Positions 17,066-26,419 of a stretch of 64,000 bases of DNA are shown piece by piece; positions within the stretch are counted from its first letter, which is position 1; every line of letters starts with the position of its first letter. This stretch comes from Enterobacterales bacterium (GTDB lineage: Bacteria > Pseudomonadota > Gammaproteobacteria > Enterobacterales > Kangiellaceae). The notes beneath the pieces were generated by a model. It saw only the letters and a program-made list of their open reading frames with translations. It ran no database searches and was not told the DNA's origin. The translations under genes were made by a program, and so were the position numbers. Location: contig JAUZSK010000051.1 of the NCBI GenBank assembly GCA_030949565.1, forward strand, positions 62,001-126,000, given 5' to 3'.

Positions 17066-17704
17066 TTAATAATGAGGATTTAAAAATTTACCTGCGTCAT
17101 CATCTAATAACGTATCGTTAAAACTTACATTTGCTCCGTGAATAGCAATCTCTCTTTTTATCAATTGCTTTCCTATAAGCACATAAACTTCCCCAACAAA
17201 CCCTTTTTTACTTTTTCTCATTTCAATTTGACTTGGCTGTAAGTCAAATTGAATAGAGTCATTTAGCCACTCTTTCACTTTTTCTTGGTTATCTATCAGT
17301 ACAAACAACTTATAAAATGGTCGAGTCAAATATAAAAACTCTCTAGCGACAGTAATAGCTTGCTCTTCATTTGAAGCTTCATTTATGAGCAATGCATTAA
17401 AGTTTTTTAATGACTCAGTTAATAAAATTATTTTTTCCGAGTTTGTTTCTTTAGCAAAAATAAAATCATGCTCATTAAACAAAGGCTCAAAACTAGTGAA
17501 CTTATAAAAGCTATAGTTATCAATAGATTCTGATGATACCAACTCTATATCATAGAGTTTTGAGCCCTTACTACTGCGTAAATAGTCCATATCATGTAAA
17601 GAACTAACAAGTGCTTCTCGCAAATCAGATTTATTCATTTTGTTAATAGCTCCAACAGAACATGAAACAATAAAAATAATAGAAAACATTAGTAAATTTT
17701 TCAT
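17066..17704 (-). CDS. Candidate immunity lipoprotein for the Rhs metallopeptidase-like tip
   Basis: Starting at the ATG at 17704 (MKNLLMFSIIFIVSCS), the protein is 212 residues with a short signal peptide and a lipobox-like IVSCS, so it should be anchored on the periplasmic side. The rest has no family I recognise. The start is 7 nt after the Rhs stop, with GGTGGT in the Rhs tail as a possible ribosome site. The track extends the ORF into the Rhs gene (to 17770), which I reject. A periplasmic lipoprotein directly after an Rhs toxin is a standard immunity arrangement. The function is inferred from context. Confidence 0.6.
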   Translation of the reverse strand: MKNLLMFSIIFIVSCSVGAINKMNKSDLREALVSSLHDMDYLRSSKGSKLYDIELVSSESIDNYSFYKFTSFEPLFNEHDFIFAKETNSEKIILLTESLKNFNALLINEASNEEQAITVAREFLYLTRPFYKLFVLIDNQEKVKEWLNDSIQFDLQPSQIEMRKSKKGFVGEVYVLIGKQLIKREIAIHGANVSFNDTLLDDDAGKFLNPHY

Positions 17705-17711
17705 AATTAAT

Positions 17712-19898
17712 TTAACCACCATTATGGTTTTTATTAACTTTATCCCAGAAATTCCCATACTTGACATCATATGTAAGCCCTGACGATGATCCTTTATAAA
17801 CTGCTTTAGGCCCTACAAACCGATCTTTAATAGTCTGTATTCTTTGTGACGAAGGCGTAGACTCCCAGCTATTTTGTCCGTAAGGCTTGGCCATAATATT
17901 TGTATTTTTTCCTAACTCAACAAAAACCTCATGACGAACAGCATCGGCCATAACTTCATTCATTACCATTCCTTCTACATACGCACTTCTTAAGGACTTT
18001 GTAGCACTAGGCCAGTTAACTTTATTTTTTACCTGAATAACATGTCCCAGTTCGTGTGCCAAACTACTAACATTTTCTTCACGTGTCCCGCCCTTAAAAA
18101 GATGAATGGTATCCGTATTAGGATCGTAGTAAGCACCTTTCGCACTATCAATCGAAATTTTTGGTGTATAAATATCTAGAATAGCTTCAGCAGTTGCGCT
18201 TGCAGATATATCCTTAATCAAGTCTTGTGAAGTATAAGTAGGGCTTGTAGTTTTATTTGCGGAGGCTGAAGTTGGAGCATCAACGCTACTCAGATTGGTG
18301 CCAACACCCACCTGCCCTTTTGAACCTAAATCCGTATTATCCAGCTTTAACGCTATCGGCGTTATTTTGAAAGCGCTTTCACTCCCATTGCGTGCTGCCG
18401 TGTAGACATAATTACTCGACTTTCCACTCTCATCGGTTACCGTTGCAGTGATGGTTCGAGAGGTATCTCTTTTTATTCTTGAGCCTGTTGGCGCACTACG
18501 GGTTCTTGATTGGCTCGTAACTTTGACTTCTAATTTGTCTTGGTCTATATCTGCGGCGTATCCACTCGGATCCGTCCCCGCCAATGGGTTATTCATAATA
18601 TACGAATAAGGGTTCATTGACTGTGAATTACCCGGTGCTTGTATAAAGGGATCGACACTCAAAAACCGTCCGAGGTTGTAATCATACACCCGTCCATTCA
18701 TATGGATCAACTGCGCATCGTCTAAATGTTCATGATCGGTAAAGCCACGGTTGGTGGTCTCTGAACCGAGGATATTTGCACCGATAGGCTGACTGAGAGC
18801 ATTGCTGGTTAAGTTATAGGTGAAATTATCCCTTAATCGTCCATCTCGCGGCTTGCCGAAGGGATCATAACTGTGGTGTTGCAGTAGATTGCCCTGCTCA
18901 TCAAAGCTGCCAATCATGGAGCTTAGTCGGTCGCGGTGAAGGTAGCGTACCTGCTCATTGGTGGTGCCGGCGATCTGGATGACAACCGCAATATCGCCGA
19001 CATAAGCTTTTTTGGTTACTTGACCATTTTGGGTGATCTGCTCGAAGTGTTTACCAATATAAATGGTCGTGGTTTCAACGCCGTTGATGGATTTGACTTG
19101 TTTATAGCGTAATTGATCGGCGCCATAGTAAAAACGAGAGGTATTGGCTGAACTTGTGAGCGTATCAAACGGATTAAGCCGTTGATTGGCTGAAACGGTT
19201 ATCAAACTTGGCTTGTTATAGGCATTATAAATAATTGACCGAGAGCCATCATTGGTCAGGTTGCCGTTATTATCATAGTGGTAATGACGGATCCCTTTAC
19301 CATTGGCTAACGTCACACTGCGCACCGCATTAGGACCCGCATTGCCACCCGCGGATTTAGCCTGATTGCCCTGTTGATAGGCGTTGACGGATTGCACTGA
19401 AAAATCTGACTTATATCGAAAGTTACCCACCGCATCGTAGGCGTAGTTGTATTCATTATAACTGCCGTTATCAAACACTACATTGGAGCGAATTAAGCGG
19501 TGTAAATCATCATAGGCATAACTTTCCGTATCGATGGTGAAGGTATTGCCCCCTTGGTTACCCATTTGCATTTGAGTTAAATTACCAAAAACATCATAAC
19601 CTCCGGCATAACTCGCTGATTGTTGCAAACCACTTGCATTTCGAACCTCGGTGCTCACCATTTGACCCGTTTCGGGATGATAGCGTCGGTTTAACTCAAA
19701 GGCTTGATTCGACTGGAGAGCTTTGGTCCATTGCCCCGAGTAATCTTGACTCAGGATCTCTCTATAAACCGTGCCCTTTAATGCGTCTTTGGTCAGTACC
19801 TGTTGACCGCGCTCATTGTACTGATATTCAACCACGAGACCATTGGGATAAATCAAGCCTTTAAGCCGGTTATAGCCATTATCAAAAAGTGACTGCAT
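17712..19898 (-). CDS. Rhs-repeat protein with HELGH metallopeptidase-like toxin tip (5'-truncated)
   Basis: 728 residues. YD/RHS repeats fill the N-terminal half (LIYPNGLVVEYQYNERG; LIRSNVVFDNGSYNEYNYAYD), then the Rhs core (YLHRDRLSSMIGSFDEQG, YNLGRFLSVDPF, NNPLAGTDPSGYA), then an ~85-residue linker shared with the other Rhs gene. After GTNL comes a unique ~190-residue tip with a zincin signature: SSLAHELGHVIQ (HExxH) and a downstream NEVMADAV supplying a third acidic ligand. It should be a zinc-dependent protease or related hydrolase effector. The frame stays open ~60 nt upstream of the first ATG and Rhs-like residues continue there, so the gene is probably cut off at its 5' end near 19940-19965, without the usual PAAR, membrane or plug N-terminus. 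Confidence 0.78.
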   Translation of the reverse strand: MQSLFDNGYNRLKGLIYPNGLVVEYQYNERGQQVLTKDALKGTVYREILSQDYSGQWTKALQSNQAFELNRRYHPETGQMVSTEVRNASGLQQSASYAGGYDVFGNLTQMQMGNQGGNTFTIDTESYAYDDLHRLIRSNVVFDNGSYNEYNYAYDAVGNFRYKSDFSVQSVNAYQQGNQAKSAGGNAGPNAVRSVTLANGKGIRHYHYDNNGNLTNDGSRSIIYNAYNKPSLITVSANQRLNPFDTLTSSANTSRFYYGADQLRYKQVKSINGVETTTIYIGKHFEQITQNGQVTKKAYVGDIAVVIQIAGTTNEQVRYLHRDRLSSMIGSFDEQGNLLQHHSYDPFGKPRDGRLRDNFTYNLTSNALSQPIGANILGSETTNRGFTDHEHLDDAQLIHMNGRVYDYNLGRFLSVDPFIQAPGNSQSMNPYSYIMNNPLAGTDPSGYAADIDQDKLEVKVTSQSRTRSAPTGSRIKRDTSRTITATVTDESGKSSNYVYTAARNGSESAFKITPIALKLDNTDLGSKGQVGVGTNLSSVDAPTSASANKTTSPTYTSQDLIKDISASATAEAILDIYTPKISIDSAKGAYYDPNTDTIHLFKGGTREENVSSLAHELGHVIQVKNKVNWPSATKSLRSAYVEGMVMNEVMADAVRHEVFVELGKNTNIMAKPYGQNSWESTPSSQRIQTIKDRFVGPKAVYKGSSSGLTYDVKYGNFWDKVNKNHNGG

Positions 19899-19960
19899 CT
19901 CAAAGCTATCGCCATCAATAAAACTACGGCGAATGCTTGGACGACAACGTATTCTTAGGG

Positions 19961-20008
19961 TCAGGTCTTTGGAGGTGCGTTATTTTCGGTGCACGATGAA
20001 AGACCTGA
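19961..20008. repeat. 10-bp perfect inverted repeat at the Rhs 5' break
   Basis: TCAGGTCTTT (19961-19970) and AAAGACCTGA (19999-20008) form a perfect 10-bp stem around a 28-nt loop that itself holds a short GTGC/GCAC pair. It coincides with the point where Rhs-like coding sequence stops. It could be a recombination or transposon-end hairpin. It has no T-run to mark it as a terminator. Confidence 0.5.
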
Positions 20009-20070
20009 TAATCATACTGACTGTCTGGAATTGTTGATTTCTATTTTCAAGGGCAATTTCGCATCGCTGG

Positions 20071-20190
20071 GCACGGACTCCTGATGTCCTTATTAGATGT
20101 GAAATTTCTATTGTGCACTCACTTTTTATTTTGATATTGAGAACGGATGGAGTGGTTTTGTTGGATGGTGGTTGGTTAAAACGTTTCTGA
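20071..20190. repeat. Dispersed intergenic repeat, copy B
   Basis: Homologous by eye to 5831-5950, with the same ordered blocks (CGCTGGG.ACGGAC, TTTTGATATT, CGGATGG, GGATGGTGG). It lies between the Rhs break point and the M24 peptidase gene. Confidence 0.5.
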
Positions 20191-20218
20191 ATATCTATTT
20201 TTATTTAATCCAATAATT

Positions 20219-21067
20219 TTATTTAACACCCAACTCATACGCTTCCCAAGTCCGGCTATGCGGCAACTCATCGTCCAACCAATAGGCGTTATCTTTTTCT
20301 ATCACTAGAATTTCTTCAAATTTAACGCCAATTCCATCTATGCAAAAATGAGGCTCAACCGCCCATAACCCTTCTGCCGGAGGACGGTCAGAAGTTCTTC
20401 GATGATTCCAATTAGGTGAGTCAAAAATCCAACCTTTTTTAGTGGCTAAACTTTTCCAAACAAGCCAAAGAACATGTTTTAAACTTAATTGTTTGTAGGT
20501 GATTTTACGCCAAAATTGACGGCTTTCATTAAATATACGATGGCCTAAAACCTCTCCAATATGTTTGCGATGACAATTTACAGCACCTATATCCTGCATC
20601 TTTTGATTGACCGCCTGCTCGATTATTTGGAAACTTTCACCCTTTTTCACCATTGCTAAAATCATTTTTCTAAAAGACTTAAGCTGGTGATACATGGCTT
20701 GATACGGCTCATCATCGCCGAAACTAAAAGATAAGGAGGTATCAACAATATAGCCATCATAAATTGGTGCAGCATCAAGAATAACAGGCATGCCTTTTTC
20801 AAGTTTATGCTCTGTCGCCAAGGCTTCGAATGCACCAAAATCACCCGGATAACCGGTTCGTTTACCAAACAGTACCACTGGAACATGAAAATAACTATGG
20901 ACGCCTTGCTGATGAAATAGTTTACGCAGCCTACGCGCTATTTTTATCTCGGAGTCCCCTACTTGTAACATCGACCGTGCTTCTTCAAGCGTTTGGTAGG
21001 ACTTTTGTTGATACTGTTTGAACAGCTTAAGCTGTTGCTGGGAAAAGCTTCTATATTGAATACTCAT
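20219..21067 (-). CDS. M24-family metallopeptidase (Xaa-Pro aminopeptidase-like, catalytic domain only)
   Basis: 282 residues with the pita-bread metallopeptidase ligands: two aspartates in VILDAAPIYDGYIVDTS, the histidine in KHIGEVLGHR, and glutamates in LWAVEPHF and GVKFEEILVIE. These bind a dinuclear metal centre for N-terminal residue removal. It lacks the N-terminal creatinase-like domain of full aminopeptidase P enzymes. The ATG at 21067 (MSIQYRSFSQQQ) is a reasonable start. Cytoplasmic. It stands alone, divergent from the DUF1800 gene. The exact substrate cannot be read from sequence. Confidence 0.8.
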   Translation of the reverse strand: MSIQYRSFSQQQLKLFKQYQQKSYQTLEEARSMLQVGDSEIKIARRLRKLFHQQGVHSYFHVPVVLFGKRTGYPGDFGAFEALATEHKLEKGMPVILDAAPIYDGYIVDTSLSFSFGDDEPYQAMYHQLKSFRKMILAMVKKGESFQIIEQAVNQKMQDIGAVNCHRKHIGEVLGHRIFNESRQFWRKITYKQLSLKHVLWLVWKSLATKKGWIFDSPNWNHRRTSDRPPAEGLWAVEPHFCIDGIGVKFEEILVIEKDNAYWLDDELPHSRTWEAYELGVK

Positions 21068-21271
21068 TGGATTTTCATTGCCTAAAAGTCAATTGTTCAC
21101 CCTAAATAAGGGGTAATTCATGCTATTTGTCACAATATCACATAAAAAAGTCTAGAAATATGTAATCTTTATTACCTCGACGGCGTTATAAAGAAAAATA
21201 CTTAAAATTCGAGTGTTTTAAGTTTTCAGTTCAGCCATGTTTTATAGTATGGCGGTTTATAGGAGATGATT

Positions 21272-22945
21272 ATGCAGCCTGTTGTTTTGTCCACCCAATC
21301 CCATCGATCTTGGCTATTAAATACCTTACTTGGTATGTCCTTGACACTATTTTTAGCCGCCTGTGGCGGTGGGGGCTCTGAAACCACCACACCGCCACCG
21401 CCTCCGCCACCAGACAAATCAATTTCCCAAATGCAGGCCGCTCGTTTTTTGACACAGGCTACTTTTGGTGCAGACGAAGCTTCCATTAATCAATTAGCAG
21501 CCCTTGGTTATGATGATTGGTTACAACAACAATTTACCCTGCCACCAAGCCTGCATTTGCCTTTAGTAATGGAATATCCTGATGACAATACGCTAGACCA
21601 AACAATGCGCTATGAAGTCTGGTGGCGCCAAGCGATTACGGCTAATGATCAATTGCGACAAAGGGTGGCTTGGGCATTGAGTCAAATTTTTGTTATTTCC
21701 GATAAGAGTGCCCTAAATCAAACGCCCTATGGTATTGCTAATTATTACGATATTTTAGTGGCAAATGCTTTTGGTAATTATCGAGATCTAATGCAACAAG
21801 TCACTTTAAGCCCCATGATGGGGGTTTATCTCTCAATGCTAGGTAATGAAAAACCAAATATTGCACTCAATATCCGGCCCGATGAAAACTATGCCCGTGA
21901 ACTCATGCAACTGTTTACTATTGGTCTAGTGAAGCTCAATATTGATGGTTCGCCACAGCTCGATAACAATGGTCAGCCGACTAATACTTATGATCAAGAT
22001 ACCATTAAAGGCTTCGCCCATGTATTCACAGGCTGGCACTTTGCCGATAATCCCAGTTGGTATCAAGTACGAATTAATGTTTTTGATCCCATGAAAGCGT
22101 TTGAGGATTTTCACGATACCAGTGAGAAAAGACTGCTGGATGGATTTATTATTCCTGCTGGTGGTAGTGCTTTGTCTGATCTTAATAGCGCCTTAGATAA
22201 TGTATTTAATCATCCCAATGTAGGGCCTTTTGTAGCACATCGGCTTGTCCAACAACTGGTGACTAGCAACCCTTCCCCTGCCTACGTTCAGCGAGTAGCC
22301 ACCGTTTTTAATAACAATGGTCAAGGTGTACGCGGTGATCTCAAAGCAGTAATCAAAGCGATCTTAACCGACAATGAAGCCATTTCCACAAACACGCTGA
22401 CTGACCCGACTTTCGGCAAACTAAAAGAACCACTTTTGCGTTTTACACAGCTTTGGCGCGCATTCCATGCCACCGCTGAATCAGGTAAATATTGGTTTGG
22501 TTTTAGTGAATATTTTACCGGCCAAGCGCCCCTATCGGCTCCTCATGTATTTAACTTTTATTCGCCAAGTTACTCACCTTCAGGCCCCATTGCTGACGCT
22601 GGACTTGTCGCTCCAGAATTTGAAATTCTGAATGAAACCTTTATCACCCATACCCTAAATTGGTTGGCCTATTCGACCTATATTGGCTATCAAGGCATTC
22701 CACTCGACCCACCGGATCCTGACCGAATACTGATTAACATTGACCAAGAATTAATCCTCGCCGCCAATCCGGTCGCACTGGTTGATCGATACAATCTGTT
22801 ATTGCTTTCTGGACAAATGGATACCAACATGAAAGCCGAACTAGTTGCCTCGATTGAAGCCATCCCCGCTAGTGAGCCCTTACTAAGAGTACTTAATAGC
22901 CTCTTTTTAACCGTCGCTTCCCCTCAATACTCCATACAAAAGTGA
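21272..22945 (+). CDS. DUF1800 domain lipoprotein
   Basis: I place the start at the second ATG (MQPVVLST), 5 nt after AGGAGA, rather than the track ATG that overlaps that ribosome site. A signal peptide ends in a lipobox LFLAAC, followed by a glycine run and a proline-rich linker (TTPPPPPPP). The DUF1800 signature follows: AARFLTQATFGADEASI, then RQRVAWALSQIFVIS and NYARELMQLFTIGLVKL. About 557 residues, usual for the family. It is immediately followed (10 nt) by a DUF1501 gene. This pair is a widespread conserved operon thought to act in envelope or surface biology, but no molecular function is proven. Confidence 0.9.
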   Translation: MQPVVLSTQSHRSWLLNTLLGMSLTLFLAACGGGGSETTTPPPPPPPDKSISQMQAARFLTQATFGADEASINQLAALGYDDWLQQQFTLPPSLHLPLVMEYPDDNTLDQTMRYEVWWRQAITANDQLRQRVAWALSQIFVISDKSALNQTPYGIANYYDILVANAFGNYRDLMQQVTLSPMMGVYLSMLGNEKPNIALNIRPDENYARELMQLFTIGLVKLNIDGSPQLDNNGQPTNTYDQDTIKGFAHVFTGWHFADNPSWYQVRINVFDPMKAFEDFHDTSEKRLLDGFIIPAGGSALSDLNSALDNVFNHPNVGPFVAHRLVQQLVTSNPSPAYVQRVATVFNNNGQGVRGDLKAVIKAILTDNEAISTNTLTDPTFGKLKEPLLRFTQLWRAFHATAESGKYWFGFSEYFTGQAPLSAPHVFNFYSPSYSPSGPIADAGLVAPEFEILNETFITHTLNWLAYSTYIGYQGIPLDPPDPDRILINIDQELILAANPVALVDRYNLLLLSGQMDTNMKAELVASIEAIPASEPLLRVLNSLFLTVASPQYSIQK

Positions 22946-22955
22946 GGACTAATCA

Positions 22956-24323
22956 ATGAATATTAAACGTCGAAATTTTATAAAACGATCAATCTTATCA
23001 ACCGCTGGAACGGCTAGTTGGATGGCAATGGGTAATCAATTTAGCTTGGTCTCTGCCGCTAAAGCCAATGCGATGGCTCCACCAACCGGATACAAAGCCT
23101 TAGTCTGTTTGTTCTTACATGGCGGCAATGACTCTTTTAATATGGTGATCCCAAGTTCACCAAGTGGTTATGCAACTTACCAAGCCACCCGTCAGAACAT
23201 GGCAATTGATCAGCAAAGCTTAATCCCAATCAATCCGCTGAATGTGAGTGGTGAAAGCTATGGTTTAAACCCCGCGTTAGCCCCTGTCGCCACACTGTTC
23301 AATCAACAAAAGCTTGCCTTTGTGCAGAATGTGGGAACGCTCATTCAACCGACCAGTAAGTTACAGATACAACAGGGCTCTGCAGTATTGCCACCACAAC
23401 TATTTTCACACAATGATCAACAAAGACATTGGCAAACCGCATGGCCTCAGGAAAATCAAAAAACTGGCTGGGCCGGTCGAATGGCCGATCTGATCGCCGA
23501 TACTAATACTAACTTGTCTATGAATATTTCATTTAGTGGTATCAATAAATTACAGACAGGATTTACTAGTTCAGCTTACTCCATGAGCGACCAGGGCGCA
23601 CCCTTGATGGCTGCTTTATCTGCGGGTGCCGAGCCTGGCAACGAGGAACGCATGGCCCTGATCCAACGATTAACTCAACAAACCCAACATGTAATGGAAA
23701 AAACCTATGGTCAAACCATAGAAAGAGCTTCAGATTTAGCCATTTTGGTGAACAATGCCTTGACCTTAGCACCAGATATGTCAGCATTTTTCAACAACAA
23801 TAATTCATTATCTCGTGATCTTGAAATGGTGTCTAAGATGATCGCCATCGAGCAACAACTACCTCAGCAACAACAGATCTTTTTTGTTGGGGTGGGAGGC
23901 TGGGACACCCATGATGATCAAATTGTTAATCATGCTAATTTATTAAACCGATTATCTCAGGCCATGTCCGACTTTAATGATGCCTTAACTTCAATTGGCA
24001 TGGATTCCAATGTCACAACATTTACCATGTCTGATTTTGGTCGCACACTTACCAGTAATGGCGATGGTACTGATCATGGTTGGGGCGGCGTGCAAATGGT
24101 TATGGGTGGCGCTGTGAATGGAGGTAATTTCTACGGAAATATTCCGGATCTAACCTTAGGTAGCAACGATGATTTTGCCGATGGAAGAATGATTCCAACC
24201 ACATCGGTGGATCAATATGCCGCGACACTCGCCAAGTGGTTCGGATTAACGCCGACGGAGCTCAGTAGCATATTCCCTAATCTTGTTAACTTTAATTCCA
24301 GTGACCTAGGTTTTATGGTTTAA
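22956..24323 (+). CDS. DUF1501 domain protein, Tat-exported
   Basis: 455 residues. The N-terminus [11 protein letters not shown] is a twin-arginine signal followed by a hydrophobic stretch and an AKANA cleavage site. DUF1501 features include [19 protein letters not shown], the GGWDTHDDQ motif and the C-terminal [22 protein letters not shown]. The family belongs to the alkaline-phosphatase/sulfatase-like superfold. The start has GAGGACT upstream and lies 10 nt after the DUF1800 stop, consistent with co-expression of the pair. Substrate unknown. Confidence 0.9.
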   Translation: MNIKRRNFIKRSILSTAGTASWMAMGNQFSLVSAAKANAMAPPTGYKALVCLFLHGGNDSFNMVIPSSPSGYATYQATRQNMAIDQQSLIPINPLNVSGESYGLNPALAPVATLFNQQKLAFVQNVGTLIQPTSKLQIQQGSAVLPPQLFSHNDQQRHWQTAWPQENQKTGWAGRMADLIADTNTNLSMNISFSGINKLQTGFTSSAYSMSDQGAPLMAALSAGAEPGNEERMALIQRLTQQTQHVMEKTYGQTIERASDLAILVNNALTLAPDMSAFFNNNNSLSRDLEMVSKMIAIEQQLPQQQQIFFVGVGGWDTHDDQIVNHANLLNRLSQAMSDFNDALTSIGMDSNVTTFTMSDFGRTLTSNGDGTDHGWGGVQMVMGGAVNGGNFYGNIPDLTLGSNDDFADGRMIPTTSVDQYAATLAKWFGLTPTELSSIFPNLVNFNSSDLGFMV

Positions 24324-24364
24324 ACTGATTTAATCGGTAACCTTAGCTAGGCCCCGAAAATAAT

Positions 24365-24402
24365 AATCTTCAATCAATTCTCATCAAGAAAGATTGAAGG
24401 TT
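24365..24402 (+). terminator. Stem-loop after the DUF1800/DUF1501 operon
   Basis: AATCTTCAATC pairs with GATTGAAGGTT (10 of 11 bp) across a 16-nt loop. The downstream T-tract is weak (ATTAAGCTTTATT). It lies between convergent genes (DUF1501 and lipA). Confidence 0.5.
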
Positions 24403-24432
24403 ATTAAGCTTTATTGAGCACAAAAAAAGCGC

Positions 24433-25437
24433 TTAAGCCTTGTTAACAATCCCAGCATTGTTACCTTCCAGTGCGCGTTCAGCGCGATAGCTGGATCGCA
24501 CAAAGGGCCCCGCAACGACCTCTCTAAAACCTAAATCAAGCCCCCAATTTCTATATTGATCAAACTCGCTGGGGTTAACATATCTTTCCACTTTCAAATG
24601 ATTGGGCGTTGGTCTTAAATATTGTCCAAGCGTGATGATATCAACTCCAATATCAATTAAATCTTGCAGTGTTTGTTTTATTTCTTGGTCGGTTTCACCC
24701 AGCCCTAACATTAAACTGGTTTTGGTTAGAATATCAGGTCGGTATAATTTTGCATGGGCCAGCATATCTAACGTGCGCTGGTAACTGGCTCGTGGATCTC
24801 TTACCGGGTGAGTTAAGCGCTTAACGGTTTCAATATTTTGTGCAAAGACGACGATGCCTGAATCCAAGACTTCTTCTAACGCAATTAGATTGCCGCTAAA
24901 GTCTGGCGTTAAAACTTCGACCTTAGTTTGTGGATTACGTTTAACCACCGCTTTGACACATTCTGCATAATGATGCGCGCCACCATCCTCTAAGTCATCT
25001 CTATCGACCGAGGTAAATACGATATATTTTAAACCCATTAATTCAACTGACTCAGCGGAATTTTCGGGTTCATTTAAATCCAGCCAGCCGTTAGGGTTAC
25101 CGGTATCCACAGAACAAAAGCGACAAGCTCGAGTACAAACAGAACCCATAAGCATAATTGTAGCGGTACCCGCTGTCCAACATTCACCTATATTAGGGCA
25201 TTTTGATTCTTCACAGACCGTACTTAGTTTATTGTTTCTGACATTATTTTTAACTTGCTGATAACCTTTACCGCTCGGCAGCGATACTTTTAACCAACTG
25301 GGTTTTTTATTAGCTTTCACCGACTCTACAGAATTATGCTTTTTAACACCATCCTTTATGGCCGAAAAACCCTGTTGGGTTTTAAATTTTTTGCCACTTT
25401 CAATCAGCGTAATAGGAATATTTTTTTCTCGTGTCAT
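24433..25437 (-). CDS. lipA: Lipoyl synthase
   Basis: Radical-SAM enzyme that inserts two sulfurs into protein-bound octanoate. Both iron-sulfur motifs are present: the auxiliary cluster motif [12 protein letters not shown] and the radical-SAM motif [17 protein letters not shown] and the C-terminal [13 protein letters not shown] are also typical. I start at the ATG at 25437 (MTREKN); the track start is a TTG four codons earlier that would overlap lipB. It follows lipB by 8 nt in the conserved lipB-lipA order. It has a longer than usual basic N-terminal extension before [10 protein letters not shown]. Confidence 0.96.
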   Translation of the reverse strand: MTREKNIPITLIESGKKFKTQQGFSAIKDGVKKHNSVESVKANKKPSWLKVSLPSGKGYQQVKNNVRNNKLSTVCEESKCPNIGECWTAGTATIMLMGSVCTRACRFCSVDTGNPNGWLDLNEPENSAESVELMGLKYIVFTSVDRDDLEDGGAHHYAECVKAVVKRNPQTKVEVLTPDFSGNLIALEEVLDSGIVVFAQNIETVKRLTHPVRDPRASYQRTLDMLAHAKLYRPDILTKTSLMLGLGETDQEIKQTLQDLIDIGVDIITLGQYLRPTPNHLKVERYVNPSEFDQYRNWGLDLGFREVVAGPFVRSSYRAERALEGNNAGIVNKA

Positions 25438-25445
25438 GATTTTAC

Positions 25446-26108
25446 TCAATCTAAAAATTGCAAACGACTAGCTGTATCGTAGCTTTTATAATCCAAATTT
25501 TTCATGATGGATTTCAGCAATATTGGCTGTAATTTTTCTAGGCTATTAATTTCTGATAATTCTGACAATTGCGTAACCGCTAAACCGGCATAACCGCAAG
25601 GATTAATTTGCTCAAACGGGGTTTTATCCATCGCAACGTTAAGTGCTAAGCCATGAAAAGAACAACCTCGTTTTATTTTTAAACCGACTGAGGCGATTTT
25701 TTTTTGAGCAACATAAACGCCAGGAGCATCCGCTCTAGACATGGCGTCAATTTTTAGCTCGTTCAGTAACCCAACCACGCTTTGTTCAATCGCTGTGACT
25801 AGCTTTCTTACACCAAAATTCTTTCGTTTTAGATCAATTAAAAAATATACCACCTGTTGACCAGGTCCATGGTAGGTAATTTGCCCACCGCGATCAACTT
25901 GAATTACGGGAATATCACTCATGCTAAGCAAATGCTCAGATTTTCCAGCCTGCCCTTGGGTAAATACTGGTTCATGCTCAACCAACCAAATTTCATCACT
26001 AGTCATTTGATCGCGTTGTTGGGTAAAATTTTGCATAGCCTTCCAAACAGGAAGGTAAGCTTGTCGATTAAGTTGCCGAACAATACAGTAATCTTGCTGG
26101 CTATTCAT
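25446..26108 (-). CDS. lipB: Octanoyl-[ACP]:protein octanoyltransferase
   Basis: Transfers octanoate from acyl carrier protein to lipoyl domains, the step before LipA. 220 residues, normal length. Recognisable motifs: [34 protein letters not shown], the lysine-containing [22 protein letters not shown] and the catalytic cysteine in [13 protein letters not shown]. It lies between ybeD and lipA as in E. coli. The ORF is intact. Confidence 0.96.
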   Translation of the reverse strand: MNSQQDYCIVRQLNRQAYLPVWKAMQNFTQQRDQMTSDEIWLVEHEPVFTQGQAGKSEHLLSMSDIPVIQVDRGGQITYHGPGQQVVYFLIDLKRKNFGVRKLVTAIEQSVVGLLNELKIDAMSRADAPGVYVAQKKIASVGLKIKRGCSFHGLALNVAMDKTPFEQINPCGYAGLAVTQLSELSEINSLEKLQPILLKSIMKNLDYKSYDTASRLQFLD

Positions 26109-26129
26109 AGCAGTATCTCTTAGGTTAAG

Positions 26130-26387
26130 CTACAAACAAACTTTAACGCAGTCTAGCTCATTAACGGCTAAATAGATTTCATCAAGTTGCTGCTTTGAGG
26201 TTGCCATAAGGTTTACCGTAACTGCGACATAATTACCATTTTTACTATGATTAAGTTTAGCCACATAGTCACCGGGAATATGTCGATTGATCACTGTAAT
26301 AATTTCATCTTCTGCGTTTCGATTGGCGTGTGCCATGGCTTTAAACATAAAGTCACAGGGGAACTGCCATAACTCATCTTCGCTCAT
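26130..26387 (-). CDS. ybeD: DUF493 / YbeD family protein
   Basis: 85 residues matching the YbeD (UPF0250) family: MFKAMAHANRNAEDEI followed by an ACT-like fold (SKNGNYVAVTVNLMATSKQQLDEIY). The function is not established; the fold suggests a small regulatory domain. It sits in its conserved place between dacA and lipB, 21 nt before lipB. Confidence 0.9.
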   Translation of the reverse strand: MSEDELWQFPCDFMFKAMAHANRNAEDEIITVINRHIPGDYVAKLNHSKNGNYVAVTVNLMATSKQQLDEIYLAVNELDCVKVCL

Positions 26388-26419
26388 ATTTTACCTAACC
26401 ATTAAAATAAAAATCTAAC

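Noticed and set aside
19961-20008. Hairpin considered as an integron attC site
   Set aside because: The arms do not fit the R'/R'' core consensus (GTTRRRY / RYYYAAC), and no integrase or cassette array is adjacent.
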